NCBI GenBank assembly: GCA_021799635.1
Contig: JAJZAB010000001.1
Location: 346,505-410,504 of the forward strand
Length of the DNA: 64,000 bases
Source: Microcaldota archaeon
Lineage (GTDB): Archaea > Micrarchaeota > Micrarchaeia > Micrarchaeales > Micrarchaeaceae
Direction: 5' to 3'
The notes below the pieces were generated by a model. The model was not told the DNA's origin. It was given only the letters and a program-made list of their open reading frames with translations, and made no database searches. The position numbers and the translations under genes are program-made. Positions 16,574-24,367 of this stretch are shown one piece after another. How positions within the stretch are numbered: the first letter of the stretch is position 1; the number at the start of each line of letters is the position of its first letter.

Positions 16574-17182
16574 CTATCTCCTAGTTTCTTCTTCCAACAT
16601 CTTCTTTATCCTTTCTGTAAGCCCTGACACGTGGGCTTCCATCTCAATCCTTGCAATCGCCCTGGTAACCAATCCGACATCTCCTCCGCTTATCCATATC
16701 CTTCCGTTCTTCCCCACCACAATCCTCGATCCCGTAGCTTCCGATATCTGGTTTATCATGGTGTTGCCCTTGCCTACTATCCTGGGCACCTTTGCAGGCT
16801 TGACCTCGATCACTGTGCCTCCGCTCAGAAGCCTAGGAAACTGCAGTATTATGGTCTTCTTGTTCTCAACATCCTTTATCCTTGCTTCCACAACGTCTCC
16901 GGTCCTGAACGAAATCCTGTCGAATTTTCCGCTTATTATTATGCTCCTTTCGTGGTGATTGAGATCCACTTCGTATACCTTGTTTTTCACCGACTTAACC
17001 ACACCAACCACCACTTCATCTATCTTTGGGTCCCACACCCCTTCTAGAGGAACAACGGTTCGCGACTCGCTGTCATAAATCCCGAGCACCATGGAATAGG
17101 TCTTGCCGCCATCGACGTAGCAGTGGCTGATCCTGGATGGCGCCTCATTTACCATGTCCCCCGGCACTACTATCTGCTTCAT
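16574..17182 (-). CDS. rrp4: Exosome RNA-binding cap subunit Rrp4
   Basis: 202 residues with the Rrp4 order of domains: N-terminal domain (VVPGDMV), S1 domain (about 55-120, VVGVVKSVKNKVYEVDL) and KH domain (about 130-195, GNTMINQISEATGSRIVVGKNGRIWI). It forms the RNA entry cap of the exosome and guides substrates into the Rrp41/42 ring. It is four bp from the SBDS gene. Confidence 0.95.
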   Translation of the reverse strand: MKQIVVPGDMVNEAPSRISHCYVDGGKTYSMVLGIYDSESRTVVPLEGVWDPKIDEVVVGVVKSVKNKVYEVDLNHHERSIIISGKFDRISFRTGDVVEARIKDVENKKTIILQFPRLLSGGTVIEVKPAKVPRIVGKGNTMINQISEATGSRIVVGKNGRIWISGGDVGLVTRAIARIEMEAHVSGLTERIKKMLEEETRR

Positions 17183-17186
17183 TGTA

Positions 17187-17879
17187 TCATTCTTCTATTA
17201 TCTTCGTCTCGGCCTTGCCCTGAGTGTTCTTGTTGATCCTATCATAAAACTCGCTCTGCATGCCTGCCGGAAACTCGACCGTAGCCTGAAGGCTGCCGTC
17301 AGAAAGCCACTTCTCAGACTTCATCCCATACTGCTTCAGTATGCCGTAGCACCTGTTTGCGAAAGAGGGCGGTATTATGACATCTATCTTTATGGTAGTG
17401 AATTTTATCGGCACTATCTCCCGTATCTTATTCACCACCTGTTCTACCTGGTCGTTGGCGCTCTTGAAAGGGTCTATCGACACCCTGGCTTCCCGCATAG
17501 CATTCTCTATCCTGAGCGGCGGGTTCGGGGCGTTCGTCCTTGGGTCTATGGAATTCCTAGATATTATGCTTACTATCTGCTTCCTTTTTTCCTCCATGGA
17601 TTTGTTTCTCTGCTCTGTAGTTATCGGCACTTCCCCGTTCTTGAGTATTATCTCAACTACCTTCTGCAGGTCCGTAGTGCCGAAAACCCCCTTTATTTTC
17701 TCTTCGCTCTGCCTCTCCCCCTTCCTCGCGTCTTTGAATATAGTATCAACTTCCATTACGCGCAGCGGGTCTGTGCCCTTTCCAGATATATATTCGTAAG
17801 CAAGGTCCGCGTTTACAAATATTTCAAAAGCGGCGCCGTTTTTTTCGTACTTCGCTATAACAGTTTTAGAAGGAGCCAT
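17187..17879 (-). CDS. sdo1: Ribosome maturation protein SBDS
   Basis: 230 residues with the three SBDS domains: N-terminal FYSH domain (KNGAAFEIFVNADLAYEYISG), central helical domain (TTEQRNKSMEEKRKQIVSIISRNSIDP) and C-terminal ferredoxin-like domain. It takes part in late maturation of the large ribosomal subunit. The ATG at 17879 is preferred; the frame extends to a TTG at 17900. It is a regular member of this superoperon, between psmA and rrp4. Confidence 0.94.
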   Translation of the reverse strand: MAPSKTVIAKYEKNGAAFEIFVNADLAYEYISGKGTDPLRVMEVDTIFKDARKGERQSEEKIKGVFGTTDLQKVVEIILKNGEVPITTEQRNKSMEEKRKQIVSIISRNSIDPRTNAPNPPLRIENAMREARVSIDPFKSANDQVEQVVNKIREIVPIKFTTIKIDVIIPPSFANRCYGILKQYGMKSEKWLSDGSLQATVEFPAGMQSEFYDRINKNTQGKAETKIIEE

Positions 17880-17922
17880 CCCAATCACGGTAACAAACAA
17901 GAGCTAGCAGCAAAATAAACAT

Positions 17923-18618
17923 CTATATGTACTTGGATACCTTTTCGGTGTCCATAAGCCTGTACCCATCGCCAGGTTTTATGGTTGCTATATCGAGATT
18001 GCTCTCAGTGAGCGGCTTTTCGCCCACCTTCTTTATTATTTTTATGCCAAGAGATATGGCGTCGTCCATGCTAATGTCGTCCTTGTATTCCTTAGCTAGC
18101 ATATCATCGGCAGCAGCCTTTCCAGATCCTATTGCGTCTGCCTTGAATCCGGCCACTGTAGCCCCTGGGTCTATCTCAAAAAGTCTTGGCTGCTTGTCTA
18201 TGCCGCCGATAAGCAACGATATAGCGTACGGCCTTATCCCGCCGTACTGGGTGGCGAGTAGAAGCTCCTCAGATATGTCCCTGGCTATTGTTTCAACGGA
18301 TTCAGTTTCGTTGTAGATCATCCTGTGGGTCTGCGTCTTTGACCTCATAATGTTTATGAGGTGAAGGCCATCGGCCACAATGCCGCTGTACGTCACCCCT
18401 ATATAAGAATCTACCATAAAAACCTTCTGCACGCTTGACGGTATGGCCAGCTGCGCAGTAATGTTCTTGTGCGCTATGAATACGACCCCTTCATTGGTAG
18501 TGAGTCCTACGGACGTAGCCCCCCTCTTTACGGCCTCCCTAGCATATTCTACCTGGAAAAGCCTTCCGTCCGGACTGAACATCACTCCTCTATCATAAGC
18601 CTGTGTATTTGGGTACAT
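17923..18618 (-). CDS. psmA: Proteasome subunit alpha
   Basis: 231 residues. YDRGVMFSPDGRLFQVEYAREAVKRG is the hallmark N-terminal H0-helix/strand region of alpha subunits. GTTSVGL-like and GGIDKQPRLFEIDPGA segments complete the fold. Alpha subunits form the outer rings that gate the 20S chamber and are not proteolytic. I chose the ATG at 18618, which leaves the short N-terminus needed for gate function; the frame runs on to 18648. It heads the proteasome-exosome operon, with a TATA box at 18689-18696. The catalytic beta subunit is not in the window. Confidence 0.95.
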   Translation of the reverse strand: MYPNTQAYDRGVMFSPDGRLFQVEYAREAVKRGATSVGLTTNEGVVFIAHKNITAQLAIPSSVQKVFMVDSYIGVTYSGIVADGLHLINIMRSKTQTHRMIYNETESVETIARDISEELLLATQYGGIRPYAISLLIGGIDKQPRLFEIDPGATVAGFKADAIGSGKAAADDMLAKEYKDDISMDDAISLGIKIIKKVGEKPLTESNLDIATIKPGDGYRLMDTEKVSKYI

Positions 18619-18688
18619 TAGTTCACCTAATAAAAACAATCCAGCCATTTATGATACGGCAAGCGCGCGTCTGCACGCACGACATATC

Positions 18689-18696
18689 TATATAAA
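18689..18696 (-). promoter_or_regulatory. TATA box of the psmA-exosome operon
   Basis: The minus strand reads tttatata here. The start codon of psmA is about 70 bp downstream, giving an expected leader of about 45 nt. A separate plus-strand TATA (atatataaa, about 18784-18792) serves the divergent MTA phosphorylase gene. Confidence 0.55.
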
Positions 18697-18873
18697 TGCA
18701 AAAAGATTCGCAGTATAGATTGTTAATATAAGTTTATAATATTTTGCCTATTTTTTGCGCAGCGCTTCGAAACACAAAACGCAATATATAAATGTTGGTG
18801 TGAAAAACTATATAACGGCGGCGATGCCAGGCAATGCAAACAAGCCGTACGATTTGCGAAATCGCCAGGCAAA

Positions 18874-19701
18874 ATGGGTATTTTGATGGATTCAAAAAAA
18901 GTGGCTGATATAGGTATAATAGGCGGCTCTGGCATGTACTCTATGCTGAGCACGGTAGATGAGATACAGATCGAGACAAGGTACGGCAGGCCGAGCGACA
19001 AGGTCGTAATATCGGAGTACGGAGGTAAGAGAATAGCGTTCATACCAAGGCACGGCAGGAAGCACACCATACCTCCTCACAGGGTGCCGTACATGGCAAA
19101 CATGCAGGCCATGAAGGAGCTGGGCGTAAGCAGGGTAATAAGCACAAACGCTGTAGGATCGCTGAGGAAGGATTACAAGCCGGGGGAATTCGTGATTTTT
19201 GACCAGTTCGTCAACATGGCCCAGGGCCGCGCAGATACAATATTCGACTCCGAAAGAGTTGTGCATGTGAGCATGGCTGATCCGTACTGCCCAGAGCTGA
19301 GGAGAGTGTGCGCAGAGGCGCTGAAAGGAAGGGGCGCCGAGTACCACGAGAGCTGCACCGTGCTGGTCATAAATGGCCCAAGGTTCTCGACAAAGGCGGA
19401 GTCGAGGTTTTTCTCCTCAAACCACATGGACGTTATAAACATGACGCAGTATCCTGAGGCTGCCCTGGCACGCGAGCACGGCATATGCTATCTCGGCGTT
19501 GGGGTAATCACAGATTACGATGCCGGAATTGCTGAAGATGATGCGCCCCCGGCGTCATTCGACATGATCAACAAGATTTTTGACCAGAATTCCGAAACCC
19601 TGAAATCAGCAATCACCGACATGCTGCCAAAGATAAGCGATACAAAAGGGTGCAGCTGCTCCGCATCGCTAAACGGCGCCCAGGCTACAAAGACGGAATG
19701 A
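18874..19701 (+). CDS. mtnP: S-methyl-5'-thioadenosine phosphorylase
   Basis: 275 residues of the purine nucleoside phosphorylase family, MTAP branch: IGIIGGSGMYSML (phosphate loop), RHGRKHTIPPHRVPYMAN, STNAVGSL, NGPRFSTKAE and INMTQYPEAALARE (substrate site). The C-terminal GCSC resembles the CxC motif of archaeal MTAP II. It cleaves methylthioadenosine, a by-product of polyamine and related pathways (no aIF5A-hypusine enzyme is seen here). Start: ATG 18874, with ATG 18886 (MDSKKV) equally likely. It is divergent from psmA and convergent with the RNase P genes. Confidence 0.92.
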   Translation: MGILMDSKKVADIGIIGGSGMYSMLSTVDEIQIETRYGRPSDKVVISEYGGKRIAFIPRHGRKHTIPPHRVPYMANMQAMKELGVSRVISTNAVGSLRKDYKPGEFVIFDQFVNMAQGRADTIFDSERVVHVSMADPYCPELRRVCAEALKGRGAEYHESCTVLVINGPRFSTKAESRFFSSNHMDVINMTQYPEAALAREHGICYLGVGVITDYDAGIAEDDAPPASFDMINKIFDQNSETLKSAITDMLPKISDTKGCSCSASLNGAQATKTE

Positions 19702-19708
19702 CGGGCTT

Positions 19709-20014
19709 TTACACTGACCCGAGAGCCTTCATAGTTCCGGAGCATTTAAGCGTGTAAAAATAAACGTCATCGCCATTCACCTTCTTTATCATGGCCAGCG
19801 CGGCTACGGTAAGCCCGCATCCGTCAAGCATCGACCTTATTATGAACCTTCTGTTTCCTACAAAATCCATTACTCTTGGGTTTACCCTATGGTAGTTTGC
19901 CTCTCCTATGCACTGCAGCAGGCCGCTGTACAGACCAGAGGAGAACCTCTCCCTATCAGCCTCGGCAACCTCGCAGCTAGACTCTACCAGTATGTACCTG
20001 CGTTTGTCCCTCAA
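19709..20014 (-). CDS. rnp2: Ribonuclease P protein component 2 (Pop5)
   Basis: 101 residues: RRYILVESS at the start, the central helix pair around GLLQCIGEANYHRVNPRVMDF and the late RFIIRSMLDGCGLTVAALAMIKKVNG match the Pop5/Rpp14 family. It binds the RNase P catalytic RNA together with Rpp30. The start is a TTG overlapping the TGA of rnp3, so the two partners are translationally coupled, matching the known Pop5-Rpp30 dimer. The C-terminus runs to 19709, seven bp from the convergent mtnP stop. Confidence 0.88.
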   Translation of the reverse strand: MRDKRRYILVESSCEVAEADRERFSSGLYSGLLQCIGEANYHRVNPRVMDFVGNRRFIIRSMLDGCGLTVAALAMIKKVNGDDVYFYTLKCSGTMKALGSV

Positions 20015-20535
20015 GTCCTCACCAGCAGCGCCCCGTTTACTCTGGAAATGCTTTCCCTAGCGTATCTCTCATCTGCCCCGATAATCTTTGCCAGCTCTAT
20101 CATTTGCATGTAGGAGCACATCACAGCCCTTGACCTTGCCAAAGTCAGGAAACCGACATCCAAGCCAGCCTTCCTGGCGTATGAAAAGAGCTTCCAGTCC
20201 CTGTATATAAGCCTGGAGCGCCTTATTCCAAAATAGTGCATGACATCGGACAGTTGTATGAACAAGGCGCAGGCGTTATCTACCATGGCTTTTATAAGCT
20301 CCTTCTCTATCTCTGATCCGTTTATGACTACGCCGCTTGCCCCGCCCTTAACCGCAGATATTAGCTCGCCGCGGTCCCTGCCCACCGCAACCGCGCCTCC
20401 AGCAGCTCCCCTTCCTTTGTCCAAGTCTACAACAGCGACATCGACCCCGGCTACGCCTATCTTCTGGAACCCCAACTTCCTCTCCAGCTCTGCGTCCACC
20501 CCGCAGGAATCAAAAACTACATCATAAAAGTGCAA
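20011..20535 (-). CDS. rnp3: Ribonuclease P protein component 3 (Rpp30)
   Basis: 174 residues of the Rpp30 TIM-barrel-like family: YDVVFDS at the start, GVVINGSEI, then FGIRRSRLIYRDWKLFSYARKAGLDVGFLTLARS near the end, which matches the family's late barrel strands. It is shorter than typical archaeal Rpp30 proteins (often above 200 residues); the early barrel strands look condensed. It pairs with Pop5, encoded in overlap. Upstream, 11 bp away, lies orc1/cdc6. Confidence 0.87.
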   Translation of the reverse strand: MHFYDVVFDSCGVDAELERKLGFQKIGVAGVDVAVVDLDKGRGAAGGAVAVGRDRGELISAVKGGASGVVINGSEIEKELIKAMVDNACALFIQLSDVMHYFGIRRSRLIYRDWKLFSYARKAGLDVGFLTLARSRAVMCSYMQMIELAKIIGADERYARESISRVNGALLVRT

Positions 20536-20546
20536 GGAAGCACCAC

Positions 20547-21764
20547 CTACTGTTTTTTTGTGTCAACGCCAGATTCAACCCCAAATATATCCCTTTCAAG
20601 CACATCCCTTATCTTCTTTGATGGGTACAGCAGCTTTATGAGCTTGGTGTGCCCTCGTATGCCTTTTCCTGATTCGAAGGCGGCTATCAGGCCCTGCATC
20701 TCAAGCTCTGAGACGTACTTCCTGTACCACCTTTCGCTTTTGGGCTCCTTCTTCATGCTCTCGGACAGGGACTTGTACCTGTTGTAAACCTCTCCGCTAA
20801 AAAGGTAGGTGTCAACACCATCGGTGAGCTTCTTGTAGGTGCCGCCGCTCTGGGCAAGCAGCGATATTGAATACAGGACTAGTTTCTGGTGTTCCGGCAG
20901 GGTCGATATCAGATCGTAAACTGACTCGTCCTCTGCCAGCTTTATCGCGTCCTGGGCCTCCCTCATGGTTATTGAGCTCTGGTTCCGTTCCTCACCAAGC
21001 TCCCCTGCCTTTGAGAGTATCTTAAGCGAAAACCTAGCATCACCACCTTCCTTCGCAGCAGTCGCCGCTATGTAGTGTAGCACATCATCTGTTATAACAT
21101 TCTCCTTGAACCCCTCAGCCACCCTCTCCTTTATTATTGCAAACAATTCAGTGGCGTAGTACGGAGGGAAAACAAGCTCCTGCTCGTACAGCGAGGACAG
21201 GCTCCTCGGATCCAGTTCTTCCTTGAACGATACCTTGTTAGATATGCCCATCATGGATACCCCGCCGGCCTTTATGTCGCTGTTTATCCTTGTGAGTGTG
21301 TACACAAGGTCGTCGAGGTCCTTCACCACATCTATCTCATCTAGTACTACAACAAATATCTTATTGTCCTCTTCAATCCAGCCGCGTATCCTCTCATACA
21401 GGTCTACCGCGCCGTACCCCCTTTTCGAATAGGTTGGCAGGTGGTCGCTTATTATCTTCCCAAGCACCCTGAAGCGCGAATTGTATATCCTGCAGTTTAT
21501 GTAAGATATCCTTGCCTTTGTGTTCGGTATGTTGTTTATCTCATCTATTACGTACTTCATGCACGAGGTCTTGCCGGTGCCGGTCTTGCCGTAAACAAAA
21601 AGGTTCCTGCCCCTCTCGCCCTTCAGCGCAGGCGCTATCGCCCTTTCTATGTTGTTTATCTCCTTGTCCCTGAAAACCAGCCTGCCGGGTGTGTAGTGCG
21701 GCGAAAGCACCTCCCTCTTCAAAAAGATTTTTGATTCGCCAAGAAGGTCGTTCAACGTTTGCAT
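20547..21764 (-). CDS. cdc6: Orc1/Cdc6 replication initiator
   Basis: 405 residues: AAA+ domain with Walker A GKTGTGKTS (59-67), Walker B VVVLDEID, sensor 1 (LTRINSDI region) and the lid, followed by a C-terminal winged helix (after about 290) that binds origin DNA. It recognises origins and loads MCM, encoded at 36762. It lies in an operon with aIF1A upstream and Rpp30 downstream. I could not identify origin recognition boxes in the 93-bp gap upstream, so an adjacent origin is not supported. Confidence 0.93.
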   Translation of the reverse strand: MQTLNDLLGESKIFLKREVLSPHYTPGRLVFRDKEINNIERAIAPALKGERGRNLFVYGKTGTGKTSCMKYVIDEINNIPNTKARISYINCRIYNSRFRVLGKIISDHLPTYSKRGYGAVDLYERIRGWIEEDNKIFVVVLDEIDVVKDLDDLVYTLTRINSDIKAGGVSMMGISNKVSFKEELDPRSLSSLYEQELVFPPYYATELFAIIKERVAEGFKENVITDDVLHYIAATAAKEGGDARFSLKILSKAGELGEERNQSSITMREAQDAIKLAEDESVYDLISTLPEHQKLVLYSISLLAQSGGTYKKLTDGVDTYLFSGEVYNRYKSLSESMKKEPKSERWYRKYVSELEMQGLIAAFESGKGIRGHTKLIKLLYPSKKIRDVLERDIFGVESGVDTKKQ

Positions 21765-21857
21765 AAAGTCCCCCGTGCAGCAGATTCACTTATATATTTT
21801 AAGCTTAAAAATACTTCCTTAAAATAGCAGAAGGGAAACTACAAACGCGCAGTAAAA

Positions 21858-22169
21858 TCAGAGCATGTGGCGCTCGCGCAGCCTGTTCACGTCCATCGGG
21901 CTGTATCTCCATATTATGTCACCCTTTTCGTCGCGCTGCACAGCCCATGGCCTTACGATTACCACATCATTCTCCTTTATCCAGAACCTCCTTCTGAACC
22001 TGCCCGGTATGGTGCAGAGGCGCTCCTTGCCATCGGCGCACTTGACGAGGAATTTGCTGGCCCCGGCCACCTTAGATACCGTGCCTACGAACTCTCCCTG
22101 CCCAGGCATCACCAGCCTGTATTCCACCGGCGCCCCTCTCCTCTGGTCTGTAGTTGATCTTCTTGGCAT
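21858..22169 (-). CDS. eif1a: Translation initiation factor aIF1A
   Basis: 103 residues with the eIF1A OB-fold: GQGEFVGTVSKVAGASKFLVKCADGKERLCTIPGRFRRRFWIKENDVVIVRPW. The N-terminal basic tail (PRRSTTDQRRG) is present; the C-terminal extension is short, as in archaea. It binds the ribosomal A site during initiation. It is flanked by aIF2-beta (15-bp gap) and orc1/cdc6. Confidence 0.95.
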   Translation of the reverse strand: MPRRSTTDQRRGAPVEYRLVMPGQGEFVGTVSKVAGASKFLVKCADGKERLCTIPGRFRRRFWIKENDVVIVRPWAVQRDEKGDIIWRYSPMDVNRLRERHML

Positions 22170-22184
22170 ATAATCATCAATAAT

Positions 22185-22601
22185 TCAGTAGTGCTTTACT
22201 CCGTACCTGGCCCCGCAAGCCTCGCAGACCAGGTAGAACATTCCCCTCCCCGCCCCCTCAAGCCTTGTGTCTGGCTTGTGGCACTCCCTGCACACTACGT
22301 AAATCTCAAAATAACCGGATATCCTGTTGTCAAGGTCTGCCCCAGAGAATTTCCCGCTTATGTTAAGCCTAGATCCATCTACACTGACAGGCACTCCGAG
22401 CTCCCTGCTCAGATACCTGGCGATGTCGGCAGCACTCCTGCGCGCCCTTTCCGCTATAATTCCAAGATTCCTGAGTATAGTCTTGCTTCCCTGCTGGAGG
22501 GAATCGGCCTTCGGTATTACGAAGTCGCTGGTGTCAGCAGATGTGCTCCGAACCTCGGCAAAGGCCCTGTCAAGCATTCTCATGTATTCTTCATCAGTCA
22601 T
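22185..22601 (-). CDS. eif2b: Translation initiation factor aIF2 subunit beta
   Basis: 138 residues: N-terminal helix, central alpha/beta domain (NLGIIAERARRSAADIARYLSRELG and the following NISGKFSGADLDNRISGYFEIYVVC) and C-terminal zinc ribbon (CREC...CEACG). Full length for archaea. With alpha and gamma subunits (not in the window) it delivers initiator tRNA. It is the first gene of the aIF2-beta/aIF1A/orc1/rnp3/rnp2 operon. Confidence 0.95.
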   Translation of the reverse strand: MTDEEYMRMLDRAFAEVRSTSADTSDFVIPKADSLQQGSKTILRNLGIIAERARRSAADIARYLSRELGVPVSVDGSRLNISGKFSGADLDNRISGYFEIYVVCRECHKPDTRLEGAGRGMFYLVCEACGARYGVKHY

Positions 22602-22732
22602 TTATAGGTCCCTCATAACATCAGTATCAGGTAATAACTACAGCATACAAGATATTTAAATGTGAGCAGCCTCTCGGCCAGCTCGGAAAAGCTCCGCAAC
22701 GCCGCCCTGTGTGCCAAAGGCACCATCCAAAC

Positions 22733-22744
22733 CTATTTATAAAT
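22733..22744 (+). promoter_or_regulatory. TATA box of the SRP RNA gene
   Basis: ctatttataaat is centred about 25 bp before the predicted 5' end of the SRP RNA (22763), the standard archaeal spacing. Confidence 0.6.
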
Positions 22745-22762
22745 CACAATGGCAATATTAAT

Positions 22763-23019
22763 GGCAGATAGGCGGGAAGCTAAGGGTTTCCCATCCGCAA
22801 ATCCCTTTTGGCGGGCCAATGCCAACCGAGTGTTGTAAAGAAGCGAAAGGCCCCCACGGAAGCGTCGACGCCTTGCCCTAGGTGGTGGCTATATGTGTGA
22901 AACAGGCCAGGCCGGAAGGAGCAACCTTAATCACATAGCAGCTATGCTCTCAGGATACAGGGCTGAGCAGAAGTGTGGTCTACCTTGCGCGGCTGTACAG
23001 TGCGGGGTTGGCTTCTGCC
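22763..23019 (+). ncRNA. Signal recognition particle 7S RNA
   Basis: The core hairpin of domain IV is clear: ATGTGTGA ... ACAGGCCAGGCCGGAAGGAGCAACC ... TCACAT (22893-22936), with the GGAA tetraloop and the asymmetric internal loop bound by SRP54. Upstream lies a GC-rich Alu-like half (GGGCCAATGCCAACC). The ends GGCAGA (22763-22768) and TCTGCC (23014-23019) pair, as in helix 1 of archaeal 7S RNA, and the TATA box supports the 5' end. Length about 257 nt is a little short. The ends are approximate. It works with SecY in protein targeting. Confidence 0.82.
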
Positions 23020-23031
23020 ACTGGTATTCCT

Positions 23032-24060
23032 ATGATAATAAATGACGTAGTGCACGGGAGGAAAGAAATAAAAGAGCCGGTACTAGTGGAGCTCATACAG
23101 TCCAAGGCTATGCAGCGGATGAAGGGAATATGTCAGCAGGGGGTGCCCGAAGAGTACATACTAAAAAGCCAGCCGAGCTTCTGCAGGTACGATCACTGCG
23201 TGGGCACAATGCTGATATTGAAAAAGCTGGGCGCGAGCCTGGAGGAGCAGGCGGCTGGGCTGCTGCATGACGTGTCGCACACCGCATTCTCCCACGTAGT
23301 CGACTATGTATTCGGTGGCGGGGAGAAGGAGGACTACCAGGACAGCATACACCACACCTTTTTCGGCAGCGGCACAGAGCTTGCCGGCATACTGGAAAAG
23401 CACGGCATGAACCCTGAAGACATATCTGACTTTGGAAGATACTCCCTTCTGGAGCAGGAGCAGCCAGAGATGTGCGCGGACAGGTTCGACTACACGACAA
23501 GGTACTGGACGGTCTATGGCGACAGGGACTTCGCGAAGTCGTGCCTCAACTCTGCAGCAGCACGCAGCGGCATAATGGCCTTTACATCGAGGGACGCAGC
23601 GCACGAATTCGCAGTAAGGCATACTGTCTGGCAGCCGGAATGGGCAGGCTGGGGAGGCACGCAGTTCGACATGAGGATACGCTGGTATCTCTTCGGCGAG
23701 GCGCTCAGAATTGCTATGCAATATAGCATAGTCGAACTCAAGGACTTCATGGGGACAGACGCCTTCGTGATGAGGAAAATAGACCGCGCGCGCAATCCGG
23801 TTATAACCAAAATATTCAAAGTGCTCCGCAAGCCCCTCAAGTACAAGGTATCCAGCGGCGGCAGGCCAAGGCTGGTTCTCCATTCAAAGTTCAGATACGT
23901 CGACCCGCTGTTCATGGACGGCGGAGAATTCAGAAGGCTGAGCGATGTGGACAAGAGGTTCGTGGCCAGCACAGAGTCCCACAGAAGGCTTAATAAAATT
24001 GGCATACAACTTGAAAGCATAGAGGGCATCGACATACCAATAAATAATGAGCAATCATAA
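23032..24060 (+). CDS. HD-domain phosphohydrolase
   Basis: 342 residues. RYDHCVGTMLILKKLG, LLHDVSHTAFSHVVDY and the later CADRFDY give the H...HD...D metal site of the HD superfamily. The overall layout (KEIKEPVLVELIQSKAMQRMKGI followed by the HD core) resembles the archaeal/bacterial dNTPase-like HD proteins (COG1078 type). The substrate is unknown. I chose the ATG at 23032, because the frame's earlier start at 22975 lies inside the SRP RNA. There are 12 bp between the predicted RNA end and the ATG. Confidence 0.85.
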   Translation: MIINDVVHGRKEIKEPVLVELIQSKAMQRMKGICQQGVPEEYILKSQPSFCRYDHCVGTMLILKKLGASLEEQAAGLLHDVSHTAFSHVVDYVFGGGEKEDYQDSIHHTFFGSGTELAGILEKHGMNPEDISDFGRYSLLEQEQPEMCADRFDYTTRYWTVYGDRDFAKSCLNSAAARSGIMAFTSRDAAHEFAVRHTVWQPEWAGWGGTQFDMRIRWYLFGEALRIAMQYSIVELKDFMGTDAFVMRKIDRARNPVITKIFKVLRKPLKYKVSSGGRPRLVLHSKFRYVDPLFMDGGEFRRLSDVDKRFVASTESHRRLNKIGIQLESIEGIDIPINNEQS

Positions 24061-24069
24061 CTGTCTTGT

Positions 24070-24155
24070 GCCGGGGTCGCCTAGTGGTAGGGCGGCAGCC
24101 TGCTAAGCTGTTTAGTCAGAAATGGCTTCCGTGGGTTCGAATCCCACCCCCGGCG
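24070..24155 (+). tRNA. tRNA-Ser(GCU)
   Basis: Acceptor GCCGGGG / CCCCGGC, D-arm CGCC..GGCG, anticodon loop CTGCTAA with anticodon GCT, a long type II variable arm (TTTAGTCAGAAATGGCTTCC region) and T-arm GTGGG TTCGAAT CCCAC. Discriminator G, as expected for serine; CCA not encoded; no intron. Confidence 0.95.
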
Positions 24156-24158
24156 TTT

Positions 24159-24248
24159 CAGACCGCATTCCGGCTTTTACGGAGATGAGGTCTTACAATC
24201 TCTCCATGGTACAGGTTTCGGCGTGTATCGCCGAACAACTGGAGTCTG
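24159..24248 (+). ncRNA. Candidate structured RNA after tRNA-Ser
   Basis: A closing pair CAGAC (24159-24163) / GTCTG (24244-24248) encloses two hairpins: GGAGA / TCTCC (24181-24205) and a perfect TTCGGCG-tgtat-CGCCGAA (24217-24235). It begins 4 nt after the tRNA and ends before the TATA-like atatatata (about 24255) that would serve the aquaporin gene, so it is not that gene's leader. It could be an RNA processed from a tRNA cotranscript. No known family recognised. Confidence 0.4.
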
Positions 24249-24367
24249 TTTCAAACATATATATAATTTATGTTCTATAATCTAATCAAGATTTCATTTT
24301 GTAAGTACATATAATTCATGAATGGGAGGACGTTGCATACTGGTTTCAAATATACGGCGTAGATTGG

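Noticed and set aside
21765-21857. Replication origin next to orc1/cdc6
   Set aside because: The gap is AT-rich, but no repeated origin-recognition box with a G-string was found and it is only 93 bp.
22975-23031. Earlier start of the HD-domain protein
   Set aside because: It would lie inside the SRP RNA, including the helix that closes its two ends; family members start near the later Met.
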